The notes beneath the pieces were generated by a model, which saw only the letters and a program-made list of their open reading frames with translations, was not told the origin of the DNA and did no database searches. This document shows positions 51,863 to 58,049 of a DNA stretch of 58,049 bases, piece after piece. The stretch is from Planctomycetia bacterium (GTDB lineage: Bacteria > Planctomycetota > Planctomycetia > Pirellulales > JACPPG01), in assembly GCA_016191115.1 (NCBI GenBank), contig JACPPG010000061.1:1-58049 (forward strand). The letters are read 5' to 3'. A program made the translations under genes and the position numbers. The stretch's first letter is position 1. Each line of letters begins with the position of its first letter.

Positions 51863-52232
51863 CGGATGCCTCGCCACGAAAGCATGCCCCGTACGACGTT
51901 GAGTTCTGGTGTGCTCGATTTTGATTATGAGCGCCGCCTTGCCCCCCCACAAGCTGGAACCGACCCGTCGGGCGCCAACCAGGGCCATTCACAGATTCAA
52001 GCTTGCCGGCGGCGCACCGGCGGGAAAGTGGGACAGGCACCGAGACGCAACGTTGGTCTGAAAGGACTTGCGCTGTTCATGCTCGGAGTCAGTCCCATTT
52101 TCCCGCCTCGCCATTTTGAAAAACAGAATGGCCCTGGGGCGCCAACCTCTTTGGTTGGAATCGTGATGCCGCCGGGGCTATCATGTCGCCGGACTAGAAA
52201 TCCACGCGCCTGGGGCGAAGCTCACGGAAAAC
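51863..52232. other. Intergenic region containing element copy 5
   Basis: About 370 bases before the nuclease gene. The complete element copy with its target-site duplication fills 51970-52146. No gene is supported in the rest. Confidence 0.5.
51980..52136 (-). repeat. 157-bp element (family A), copy 5, complete with target-site duplication
   Basis: A complete 157-bp copy, ends CAGGGCCATTC and GAATGGCCCTG, perfect over 11 bases. The identical 10 bases GGGCGCCAAC occur directly before (51970-51979) and directly after (52137-52146). Internal stems GGCGGGAAAATGGGACTGGC and GCCTGTCCCACTTTCCCGCC pair with two mismatches, and CCGAG/CTCGG extends them. Confidence 0.96.
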
Positions 52233-53138
52233 ATGGCAAACATTATGCGCCATCAAGCCGGCAAACGACCGAGTCCGGTCCCGTTTCTGCTGCTGGCGGC
52301 CGCCGTGGCAGTCGCCGTCGCGCCGCGGAGAGCGGGCGCCGTAGAGCCCGCGCCGCTCACGGTCATGACGTTCAACTTGCGTTACGCCAGCGACCGGCCG
52401 CCGAACGCCTGGCACCAGCGGCGGCCCGTCACCCGCGCGCTGTTGGAAGAGGTACGGCCGGACATCGTCGGCACCCAAGAGGGGCTCTATCAGCAGGTCA
52501 AGGACATTGAGTCCGACCTGGCGGACTACGCCTGGATCGGCCTGGGGCGCGACGGGGGTAGCCGCGGCGAGTTCATGGCCGTGTACTATCGGCGCGACCG
52601 CTTTGAGCCACTGGCGTTCGACCACTTCTGGCTATCCGACACGCCGGAGCGCATCGGCAGCTCGACCTGGGGCAACAGCAACCGGCGGATGGTCACCTGG
52701 GTCCGCTTCCGCGATCGCCGCGCAAACCATGAGTTCTACTTCTTCAACACGCATTTCGATCACCAGGTGCAAGAGGCGCGGGAGAAGAGCGCGGCCCTGC
52801 TGCTCAAGCGCGTCGCGCAGTTGGCGACTCCCTTGCCGGTCATCGTGGTGGGGGACTTCAACGCGGCGGCCGAGGCCAATCCGGCGTACGACACGTTGGT
52901 CGGCGCGGATGGTTTTGCCGATACTTGGAAGACGGCCGACAAGCACGGTGAAGCGATCGGCACGTTCCACAACTACGCGGGCCCCAAACCGGACGGCCAG
53001 CGCATCGATTGGATCCTCACGCGCGGGCCGGTCCGTGCCCTGTCCACGTCGGTCGTGACGTTTGCCCAGGAGGGGCAATACCCCAGCGACCATTTTCCGG
53101 TGGTGGCCACGCTGGCGTGGCAGACGAAAACGAAGTAG
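52233..53138 (+). CDS. Secreted endonuclease/exonuclease/phosphatase-family protein
   Basis: A 301-residue EEP-superfamily protein with a signal peptide (residues 1-36). The metal-dependent active site is clear: MTFNLRYAS (Asn), DIVGTQEGLYQQ (Glu), FNTHFDHQ (His), VIVVGDFNAAAE (Asp and Asn), RIDWIL and SDHFPVVA (final Asp-His). Planctomycete homologues of this exported type are often near carbohydrate genes and may be phosphodiesterases of unknown substrate. The start is ATG 52233; a second ATG four codons later is possible. It directly follows an element copy. Confidence 0.87.
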   Translation: MANIMRHQAGKRPSPVPFLLLAAAVAVAVAPRRAGAVEPAPLTVMTFNLRYASDRPPNAWHQRRPVTRALLEEVRPDIVGTQEGLYQQVKDIESDLADYAWIGLGRDGGSRGEFMAVYYRRDRFEPLAFDHFWLSDTPERIGSSTWGNSNRRMVTWVRFRDRRANHEFYFFNTHFDHQVQEAREKSAALLLKRVAQLATPLPVIVVGDFNAAAEANPAYDTLVGADGFADTWKTADKHGEAIGTFHNYAGPKPDGQRIDWILTRGPVRALSTSVVTFAQEGQYPSDHFPVVATLAWQTKTK

Positions 53139-53200
53139 CAAGCAGATGGCCGCGGGGCGGAGCGAGGTACGCGAAGGACATGCGTGGAGCGTTACGGCGC

Positions 53201-53242
53201 AAAAAAGAAGCCCCCGCAGGTGGGGCAGGAACCTGCGGAGGC
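53201..53242 (-). terminator. Strong minus-strand intrinsic terminator without an upstream gene
   Basis: GCCTCCGCAGGT and ACCTGCGGGGGC form a 12-base stem (one G-U pair) with a nine-base loop, followed on the minus strand by TTCTTTTTT. This is a textbook factor-independent terminator. The only minus-strand sequence before it is the A/T-rich region up to about 53360. Confidence 0.75.
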
Positions 53243-53350
53243 CAGATTGCCGGGAGCAAGCTCTCAGCAATTACCCCCAAGTATGCGCGCGAAATCCGTC
53301 AGTGCAATACCCTGGCAAAAAAAAATCCGATTGATTACCAAATTGTAAAT
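53201..53350 (-). ncRNA. Candidate small RNA ending in the intrinsic terminator
   Basis: Read on the minus strand, a promoter-like TTACAATTT (about 53344) is followed by a region of about 130 bases that ends in the terminator at 53201-53242. It contains a second hairpin-like element (ATTGC...GCAAT, about 53246-53272) and no open frame of note. No known RNA family is recognised. An untranslated leader or a decayed gene are alternatives. Confidence 0.4.
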
Positions 53351-53577
53351 TACGCGGCATGTGGGGGCGCCGGGCGAACCCCCCCTCATACGTGGTGGCG
53401 CCAATCGGGAAACCTGTCGACAAGCTTTGCACAGGTGGCGTCGCTACCATCCATGACGCGTCGGAGCCGGGCGTTTATGCGCTGCGTCGACGAGCCTACT
53501 GAAATCGACTGTTCGGCGTTTTTGCACGTCGCGGCGCGCATCGTGCTAGGCGCGGCCATAGCGCGGGAGGCACTCGA

Positions 53578-54156
53578 ATGACCAAGGTCCTCATGCCGAT
53601 CGGCGACGCAAGCGAAGTGCTGGACACGATGTACGCTTTCTTCCGCTTGCCGGAAGACGGCTTCGAGGTGGTCACCGCCGGACCCGAGGCCCGGCTTTAT
53701 CACCTGATGATGCACGAGATTCCCCCGGCGGCCGATCCACCGTGGGACATCACGCGCGAGTCGCCCGGGTATCACCTGGCGGCCGCCGTGGCCTTCCGCC
53801 AGGTCGACCCTCGGCAGTATGCGGGCTTGTTTCTTTCCGGCGGGCGCGCGCCGGAGTATCTCCGCTACGATCAACATCTGCTGGCCGCCACGCGGCACTT
53901 CTTCGAGGCCAACAAGCCCGTGGCCGTGCTGTGCCATGGCATCGAGATCCTGTCGGCGGCCGATTGCATTCGCGGCCGCACGGTGACGACGATCGCCAAG
54001 TGCGCGCTCGACGCCGAGCAAGGGGGCGCGCGGTACGTGGACCAGCCGTGCGTGGTCGACGGCAACCTGGTCTCGGCCCGCGGCTGGCAAGACAACACGC
54101 CGCTCTTGGCGGCGTTCGTGCGGATGCTGAAGGAAGCGACTGCGATTGGCGACTAG
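53578..54156 (+). CDS. DJ-1/PfpI-family protein
   Basis: A 192-residue class I glutamine-amidotransferase-like protein. The nucleophile elbow is VAVLCHGIEILSAAD, with Cys followed by His as in PfpI/DJ-1 proteins; an early acidic residue lies in GFEVVTAGPEA. Members include chaperones, deglycases and proteases, so activity is not assigned. The stop codon (54154-54156) is inside the left arm of a palindrome. The start is ATG 53578. Confidence 0.87.
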   Translation: MTKVLMPIGDASEVLDTMYAFFRLPEDGFEVVTAGPEARLYHLMMHEIPPAADPPWDITRESPGYHLAAAVAFRQVDPRQYAGLFLSGGRAPEYLRYDQHLLAATRHFFEANKPVAVLCHGIEILSAADCIRGRTVTTIAKCALDAEQGGARYVDQPCVVDGNLVSARGWQDNTPLLAAFVRMLKEATAIGD

Positions 54157-54277
54157 CAACTAGCCGGAGCTAACGCCCGCGAAATGCTTCTTTCCAACCG
54201 TGACAGTCCGAAGAGGCCGTCCCGCGGGCGTTTAGCTCCGGCTAGTCGCTAGTTGCAGTCGCTAGTTGCTAATTGCT
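54149..54277. repeat. Palindromic repeat, family D (TAGCCGGAGCT type), copy 1
   Basis: The left arm GCGACTAGCAACTAGCCGGA... (54149-54181) is mirrored by CGCGGGCGTTTAGCTCCGGC... (54223-54256), with additional TAGTTGCTA units after it. It overlaps the DJ-1 stop codon and extends into the end of the convergent DUF486 gene. Another copy lies at 54739-54880. Confidence 0.85.
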
Positions 54278-54612
54278 CCCGCCAGCCGTGGATAAAGCAT
54301 CACGAACACGGCGGCAACGATCAGCGCGAAAGCGGCCCAGTCGGTCCACCGCGGCGACTCACGCAGGTACAAGAAGCTGAATATCAGGAATACCGAGATG
54401 GAGATGATTTCCTGAATGATCTTCAATTGCGGCGCGGTGAATTGGCCATGGCCCAACCGGTTGGCCGGCACTTGCAGGGCATATTCCGGCAGCGCGATTA
54501 ACCAGCTCGCCAGGATGACCACCACGAGTTGCGTCGACTTGAAGCGCAAATGGCCGTACCAGGCCATCGTCATAAAGGCGTTCGAGCAGATCAGCAAAAT
54601 GACGGTGAGCAC
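54262..54612 (-). CDS. DUF486-family small membrane protein (DMT-like)
   Basis: A 116-residue protein with four hydrophobic helices, starting MLTVILLICSNAFMTMAWYGHL and containing FKSTQLVVVILASWLIALPEY and QEIISISVFLIFSFLYLRES, the DUF486 pattern. The family belongs to the drug/metabolite transporter group by topology, but function is unknown. The start is GTG 54612, six bases after AAGGAGGGA; the open frame beyond it is not coding. Palindromes of one family lie on both sides. Confidence 0.87.
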   Translation of the reverse strand: MLTVILLICSNAFMTMAWYGHLRFKSTQLVVVILASWLIALPEYALQVPANRLGHGQFTAPQLKIIQEIISISVFLIFSFLYLRESPRWTDWAAFALIVAAVFVMLYPRLAGAISN

Positions 54613-54738
54613 GACCGCTCCCTCCTTGCAGTTCCCGAGGACGTTCCCGCGGCCGGCTCTCAAGCAGGCGAGCCGGGCTCGACGGCCAGGGGGCGGAGTG
54701 TCGCTAAAGTTCGCCGGCGTGTCAAAGGCAGAGATAGC

Positions 54739-54880
54739 GGCTAGCGATTAGCAACAAGCAATTAGCCGGAGCTGGCGCCCACGATTTCGATCCTTTCCCT
54801 GGGCGGTGGCCAAAGGAAAGGGACGCTCGAGCTGGCGCCAGCTCCGGCGAATTGCTAGTTGCTAGTCACTAATTGCTCCC
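54739..54880. repeat. Palindromic repeat, family D, copy 2
   Basis: The arms GCTAGCGATTAGCAACAAGC... and ...CGAATTGCTAGTTGCTAGTC enclose the shorter palindrome GAGCTGGCGCC/GGCGCCAGCTC. It is related to 54149-54277. Confidence 0.8.
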
Positions 54881-54916
54881 GCCGCCCGGCCGGTAGCCGG
54901 GAAGCACGTGGCAGCC

Positions 54917-55055
54917 CAGGGCCATTCTGTTTTTCAAAATGGCGAGGCGGGAAAATGGGACTGGCTCCGAGCATAAACAGCGCAAGCCCTTTCAGACCAA
55001 CGTTTCGTCTCGGTGCCTGTCCCACTTTCCCGCCGGTGCGCCGCCGTCCAGCTTG
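54917..55055 (+). repeat. 157-bp element (family A), copy 6, 3' end altered
   Basis: Begins with CAGGGCCATTC and has the internal hairpin, but its end reads CGCCGTCCAGCTTGAAGG instead of the usual CGGCAAGCTTGAATCTG. It ends six bases before the TraB-like start, so the GAAGG ribosome-binding site lies at the border of the element. Confidence 0.88.
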
Positions 55056-55061
55056 AAGGTG

Positions 55062-56012
55062 ATGATCCGCCACGCTCGCCTGGCCGTGATTTTGGGCGTC
55101 GTCGCCGCCTGGGCGTTGCCGGCCTTGGCCGCCAAGCCCGCTAAGGAGAGTGCCGACGACGGACACAAGTTCCTTCGCCTGGAGCGCGACGACAAGGACG
55201 ATCCACTCGCGCTGGAAACGGCCGTCGTCCGCTACAAGTCGAACGATCCGCAAAAGGCCGACCTGACGATCGACTTGATCGGCGCGGTCCACATCGGCGA
55301 ACGGGCGTACTATGAGAAGCTCAACAAGGAGTTCGAGCAGTACGACGTGCTCTTGTACGAGCTCGTGGCGCCCGAGGGAACGAAAATTCCCAAAGGAGGC
55401 GGAAGCGGCAGCGGCCACCCTGTGGCGCTCCTGCAAAACGGCATGAAGGACATGCTCGAGCTCGAGCATCAACTGGAGCGCGTCGACTACGAGAAGGAAA
55501 ACTTCGTCCACGCCGACATGTCGGCCGACGATTTCTCGAAGTCCATGACCGATCGCGGAGAGAGCATGTGGCAGATCATGTTCCGCATGATGGGGCATCA
55601 GATCGCGCAGCAAAGCAAGAACCCCAGTCGCACGAGCGACGCCGAACTGTTGATGGCGCTCTTCGATCGAAACCGGGCCTTCACGCTCAAGCGGCTCATG
55701 GCCGAGCAGTTCGAGGACCTGGAGGGCGCCATGAGCGCCTTCGAGGGCCCCGGCGGCTCGACCCTGATCAGCGAGCGTAACAAGGTGGCCCTCAAGGTCC
55801 TGGCCCGCGAGATCGCCGACGGCAAGAAGAAGATCGGCATCTTCTACGGCGCGGGGCACATGCCCGACATGGAAGAGCGGCTCATCAAGGACCAGGGCGT
55901 TCACCGCGACGGCGAGCGGTGGTTGGTGGCCTGGGATCTGCGCTCCAAGGCGAAACGCGCGGCCGATGCCGCGCGGGCCAAGGAAGAAGCCGGTTCGAAG
56001 GGCGACAAGTAG
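55062..56012 (+). CDS. TraB/Tiki-superfamily protein, secreted
   Basis: A 316-residue protein with a signal peptide (residues 1-24). The TraB/Tiki core motifs are present: LIGAVHIGERAYYEKLN near residue 68 (the GxxH metal-binding site), LLYELVAPEG, and the C-terminal GIFYGAGHMPDMEERL. Related proteins are metalloproteases or uncharacterised. A Lys/Ala-rich tail follows. The start is ATG 55062 with GAAGG upstream; the longer frame from 54939 is element sequence. Confidence 0.85.
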   Translation: MIRHARLAVILGVVAAWALPALAAKPAKESADDGHKFLRLERDDKDDPLALETAVVRYKSNDPQKADLTIDLIGAVHIGERAYYEKLNKEFEQYDVLLYELVAPEGTKIPKGGGSGSGHPVALLQNGMKDMLELEHQLERVDYEKENFVHADMSADDFSKSMTDRGESMWQIMFRMMGHQIAQQSKNPSRTSDAELLMALFDRNRAFTLKRLMAEQFEDLEGAMSAFEGPGGSTLISERNKVALKVLAREIADGKKKIGIFYGAGHMPDMEERLIKDQGVHRDGERWLVAWDLRSKAKRAADAARAKEEAGSKGDK

Positions 56013-56076
56013 TCGCGGTTAGCCTGCGAGGGCCACCGGCCCGTTACCCGACCGCGCCGTCCGGCGGACTCGATCC

Positions 56077-57756
56077 TCATCGTTGCGCCGCGTCGCCCGT
56101 TTGTCTTTCCGCTGTCGCGCCCACGCCAGCGTCCAGCCGCTTCGGCTGGAACTCGTACACCTGGTACAGTCCGATCCGTAGCGGTTCGCGCGGACCGTTG
56201 AGCTTCACGCGGTACGTGTCTTGGTTCGTTAGCTCGTGGGACCTGGTCATCTGCGCCATCCACGTCGCGAACGCCGCCTCGTCGCGCTGCGCGCCTTCGT
56301 CACAATACGCGACGCACCGCACCAGGCGGGCGTCTAGCGGACACTCCGCGCGGCGCGGTGAGAAAATGCGCTCGTAGCACCGGTAGTTCTCCATCGGCGT
56401 GCCGGGATAAAGGTCCAAGCCCAGGTCCGTCCGCAGGGACACGGCGCGGCCGGTGACGCCAGGGTCCCAGAGCCAGCGGGCAAAGCCGCGGTGCTCGTAG
56501 TCCACCAGTCGCTTGTAGGGGTGCGCCATATCGCGGGCCAAAAGACATCCGCCCAGGACCAAAAGGATCGCGACGGCCGAGACAAACGCGGGCCGCCGCG
56601 CCCAAACGTGCCCCATCGAGCCGATCAAGCACGCGCCCCCTAAACCGGCAGTCAGGCAGGCGAGCGGGGCGTAGTACTGCGCGAGCCGCGCCCCACCATA
56701 CGGGTAGCGGTGCATTGCAGCGGCGACAAAAGCGAGCGCGAGAGGCGCGAGCACCACAAGCGCAAGCGACCACTGCCGCCGCCGCATGAGGGCCACAGCG
56801 CCGATGACAAAAAGCAAGAGCGTCAGCGAGCTGCCGAAATTCTCGTCCCCCACTGGGTAGGCCATCATCTCGCCGGCGTGTTTTGATATCAGCCAAACGA
56901 GAAACTCAATCGGCTTCCAAGGCGGAAAGCCCCCGGCCCAATAGCTCACCATGAAGTCGCGGCTAGCGGCATACTGCGCGCCGGCCGCCAGACCGATCGA
57001 CAGGAGGAACGCCCCGCCGACGAGCGCGCCGTACAGCATGACCGCCGGCCACGCTCGGCGATCGCGCGTCTCCCACACCCGCCAGGCGAGCGCCAGGCCG
57101 ATGCCGCCGGCCACAAAAATCGTCGGATACGAGAGCGCCACGGCCAGCGGCCCGGCAACGGCAAGCGCCCCAAGCCAGCGCCGCTTTGTCGGGTCCTGGC
57201 ACCAGCGGACGAATAGCACCAACAGCATGAGCGACGCCGCCAGGTCCGAGGCGTACGGCTTGCACTCCGCGGCATGCCGGATGGGGTAGTAGCTCACCGC
57301 GAAAATCCCCACCGCCAGCACCATCGGCGCCTTGCCGAGCACCCGCGCGGCCAGATCGCGAAACAAGACGACGCTCGCCAGCCCACAAAGAATCGCCCAC
57401 AGCCGCAGCGACCACTCGGAAAAGCCGAAGGCCTTGACCGCCGTCAGCTCGATCCACAGAAAAGGCACAGGCGCGATCTGTTGCATCGAAAGCGGACGGG
57501 CCAGCTCGAGGTAGCCGCGGTCGAGAAAGTTTTGCGCGAGCATCAGCTCGTCGCCCCACAGCGGGAAATTGAGCAGATAGCGGGCGAGCCGCAGTGCAAT
57601 GCCTACGCCGACGAATGTCCAACAGAGCGCGTCGAGCCGGCGGCGCCCGGCGTCATCGATTGCGAGCGCGGGGACATCGACCGGCGGAACGGCGCGCGGT
57701 CCAGGCGCTATGATTTCGCGCGCGGCCGCCACTTTGGCTTCGACAAGGACGTTCAC
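56077..57756 (-). CDS. GT39-family integral membrane glycosyltransferase
   Basis: A 559-residue polytopic protein. The N-terminal 40 residues are cytoplasmic. The first helix (about 44-62) is followed by LLNFPLWGDELMLAQNF, with the Asp-Glu pair used by GT-C enzymes. LVLAVGIFAVSYYPIRHAAECKPYASDLA is the second typical block. About eleven further helices are present, and the C-terminal 120 residues are soluble. The donor is probably a polyprenyl-phosphate sugar and the acceptor unknown. Start ATG 57756. Confidence 0.85.
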   Translation of the reverse strand: MNVLVEAKVAAAREIIAPGPRAVPPVDVPALAIDDAGRRRLDALCWTFVGVGIALRLARYLLNFPLWGDELMLAQNFLDRGYLELARPLSMQQIAPVPFLWIELTAVKAFGFSEWSLRLWAILCGLASVVLFRDLAARVLGKAPMVLAVGIFAVSYYPIRHAAECKPYASDLAASLMLLVLFVRWCQDPTKRRWLGALAVAGPLAVALSYPTIFVAGGIGLALAWRVWETRDRRAWPAVMLYGALVGGAFLLSIGLAAGAQYAASRDFMVSYWAGGFPPWKPIEFLVWLISKHAGEMMAYPVGDENFGSSLTLLLFVIGAVALMRRRQWSLALVVLAPLALAFVAAAMHRYPYGGARLAQYYAPLACLTAGLGGACLIGSMGHVWARRPAFVSAVAILLVLGGCLLARDMAHPYKRLVDYEHRGFARWLWDPGVTGRAVSLRTDLGLDLYPGTPMENYRCYERIFSPRRAECPLDARLVRCVAYCDEGAQRDEAAFATWMAQMTRSHELTNQDTYRVKLNGPREPLRIGLYQVYEFQPKRLDAGVGATAERQTGDAAQR

Positions 57757-57939
57757 TTAGGGAATCCCTTCCGGGTTGTCCGCGCGCGCCGCTACGCCAA
57801 AAAACCGGCGAAGGATAGTCCCTTGGCGCAAGCCGGGCAAGAGCAGCCAGGTGGAAGATACGTGCGTCGGCGCTCCACACAAGCCCGAAGCGTTTAGATA
57901 GGCTTTGTTAGGCTTTGTCTCAAAACCTGAAGGAATGTC

Positions 57940-58049
57940 ATGACCAACGCACCCGCGCGTGGCAAACGCTGCGATCGCCGCGACTTTCTGCAAATCGGAG
58001 GCGCGAGCGTCCTGGGGCTGACGCTCGCCGATCTGCTGGGCGGGCGGGC
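57940..58049 (+). CDS. DUF1501 domain-containing protein, N-terminus only (cut by window end)
   Basis: The first 36 residues are present: a short lead, then the Tat signal CDRRDFLQIGGASVLGL and LADLLGG. This is the usual start of planctomycete DUF1501 proteins. The start is ATG 57940 with GAAGGAA eight bases upstream. It is divergent from the glycosyltransferase. Confidence 0.8.
   Translation, partial: MTNAPARGKRCDRRDFLQIGGASVLGLTLADLLGGR

Larger units (their letters stand above)
53139..53577. other. Gene-free region with minus-strand terminator and A/T-rich patch
   Basis: About 440 bases between the nuclease and DJ-1 genes. It holds an intrinsic terminator on the minus strand (53201-53242) and an A/T-rich stretch (53315-53355) that contrasts with the surrounding sequence. 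No protein gene is supported on either strand. Confidence 0.5.
54613..55061. other. Intergenic region with two repeats
   Basis: About 450 bases containing family D copy 2 and element copy 6, with little unexplained sequence (54613-54738) that shows no gene. Confidence 0.5.

Overview
The window looks like chromosome from a high-GC planctomycete, probably of the Pirellulales type. The evidence is the set of lineage-typical genes: DUF1501 proteins with Tat signals, a PSD1/planctomycete-cytochrome protein with DUF1549 and DUF1553, two PVC-type heme-binding CxxCH proteins, a DUF6666-like surface protein, a protein with the lineage's YYALLG-type N-terminal domain, and several families of intergenic palindromes whose translations give peptides such as EGEAPAEP and SAGASPS. 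No rRNA, tRNA or CRISPR was seen.

Layout. 1-4.9 kb: IS110 transposase tail, ArfB-type peptidyl-tRNA hydrolase, MetE-like protein, a possible toxin-tip remnant with an acidic immunity-like gene, and a GT39-like membrane glycosyltransferase. 4.9-10.7 kb (minus strand): an ECF sigma factor, then an ArsR-led series of four SRPBCC genes, DoxX, a BNR-repeat protein and a MoaD/ThiS-like carrier. 10.9-19.3 kb: a secreted-protein gene with an in-frame stop, a small membrane protein, and a GH-like/PSD1/DUF1501 gene set. 19.4-23.8 kb: the oxidative pentose phosphate branch (gnd, pgl, a polyphosphate-glucokinase-like ROK kinase, zwf). 24.1-26.8 kb: a two-subunit molybdenum hydroxylase. 26.8-27.8 kb: a HEPN/nucleotidyltransferase toxin-antitoxin pair whose antitoxin is frameshifted. 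27.9-36.8 kb: secreted proteins, RuvA, a trans-sulfuration enzyme, a sugar isomerase, a Cys-rich metallochaperone-like protein, an S26 signal-peptidase homologue lacking its serine, and a TIGR01777 epimerase. 36.9-41.6 kb: tandem KimA-like APC transporters. 42.0-49.7 kb: an esterase and the two heme proteins. 49.7-58.0 kb: a J-like membrane protein, an EEP nuclease, DJ-1, DUF486, TraB/Tiki, a second GT39 protein and the start of another DUF1501 gene.

The most unusual content is non-coding. A repeat of about 157 bp occurs six times. Its two complete copies have 11-bp terminal inverted repeats and are each flanked by a different perfect 10-bp direct repeat, so it is a small non-autonomous transposable element. 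Two HTH-regulator genes 17 kb apart share a promoter design: TTGACA, a TTCCCATATA operator-like sequence, then a -10 box six or seven bases before the ATG, which predicts leaderless mRNAs. A minus-strand intrinsic terminator at 53.2 kb with no gene before it points to a small RNA. One palindromic repeat is translated in frame inside the N-terminal region of a heme protein.
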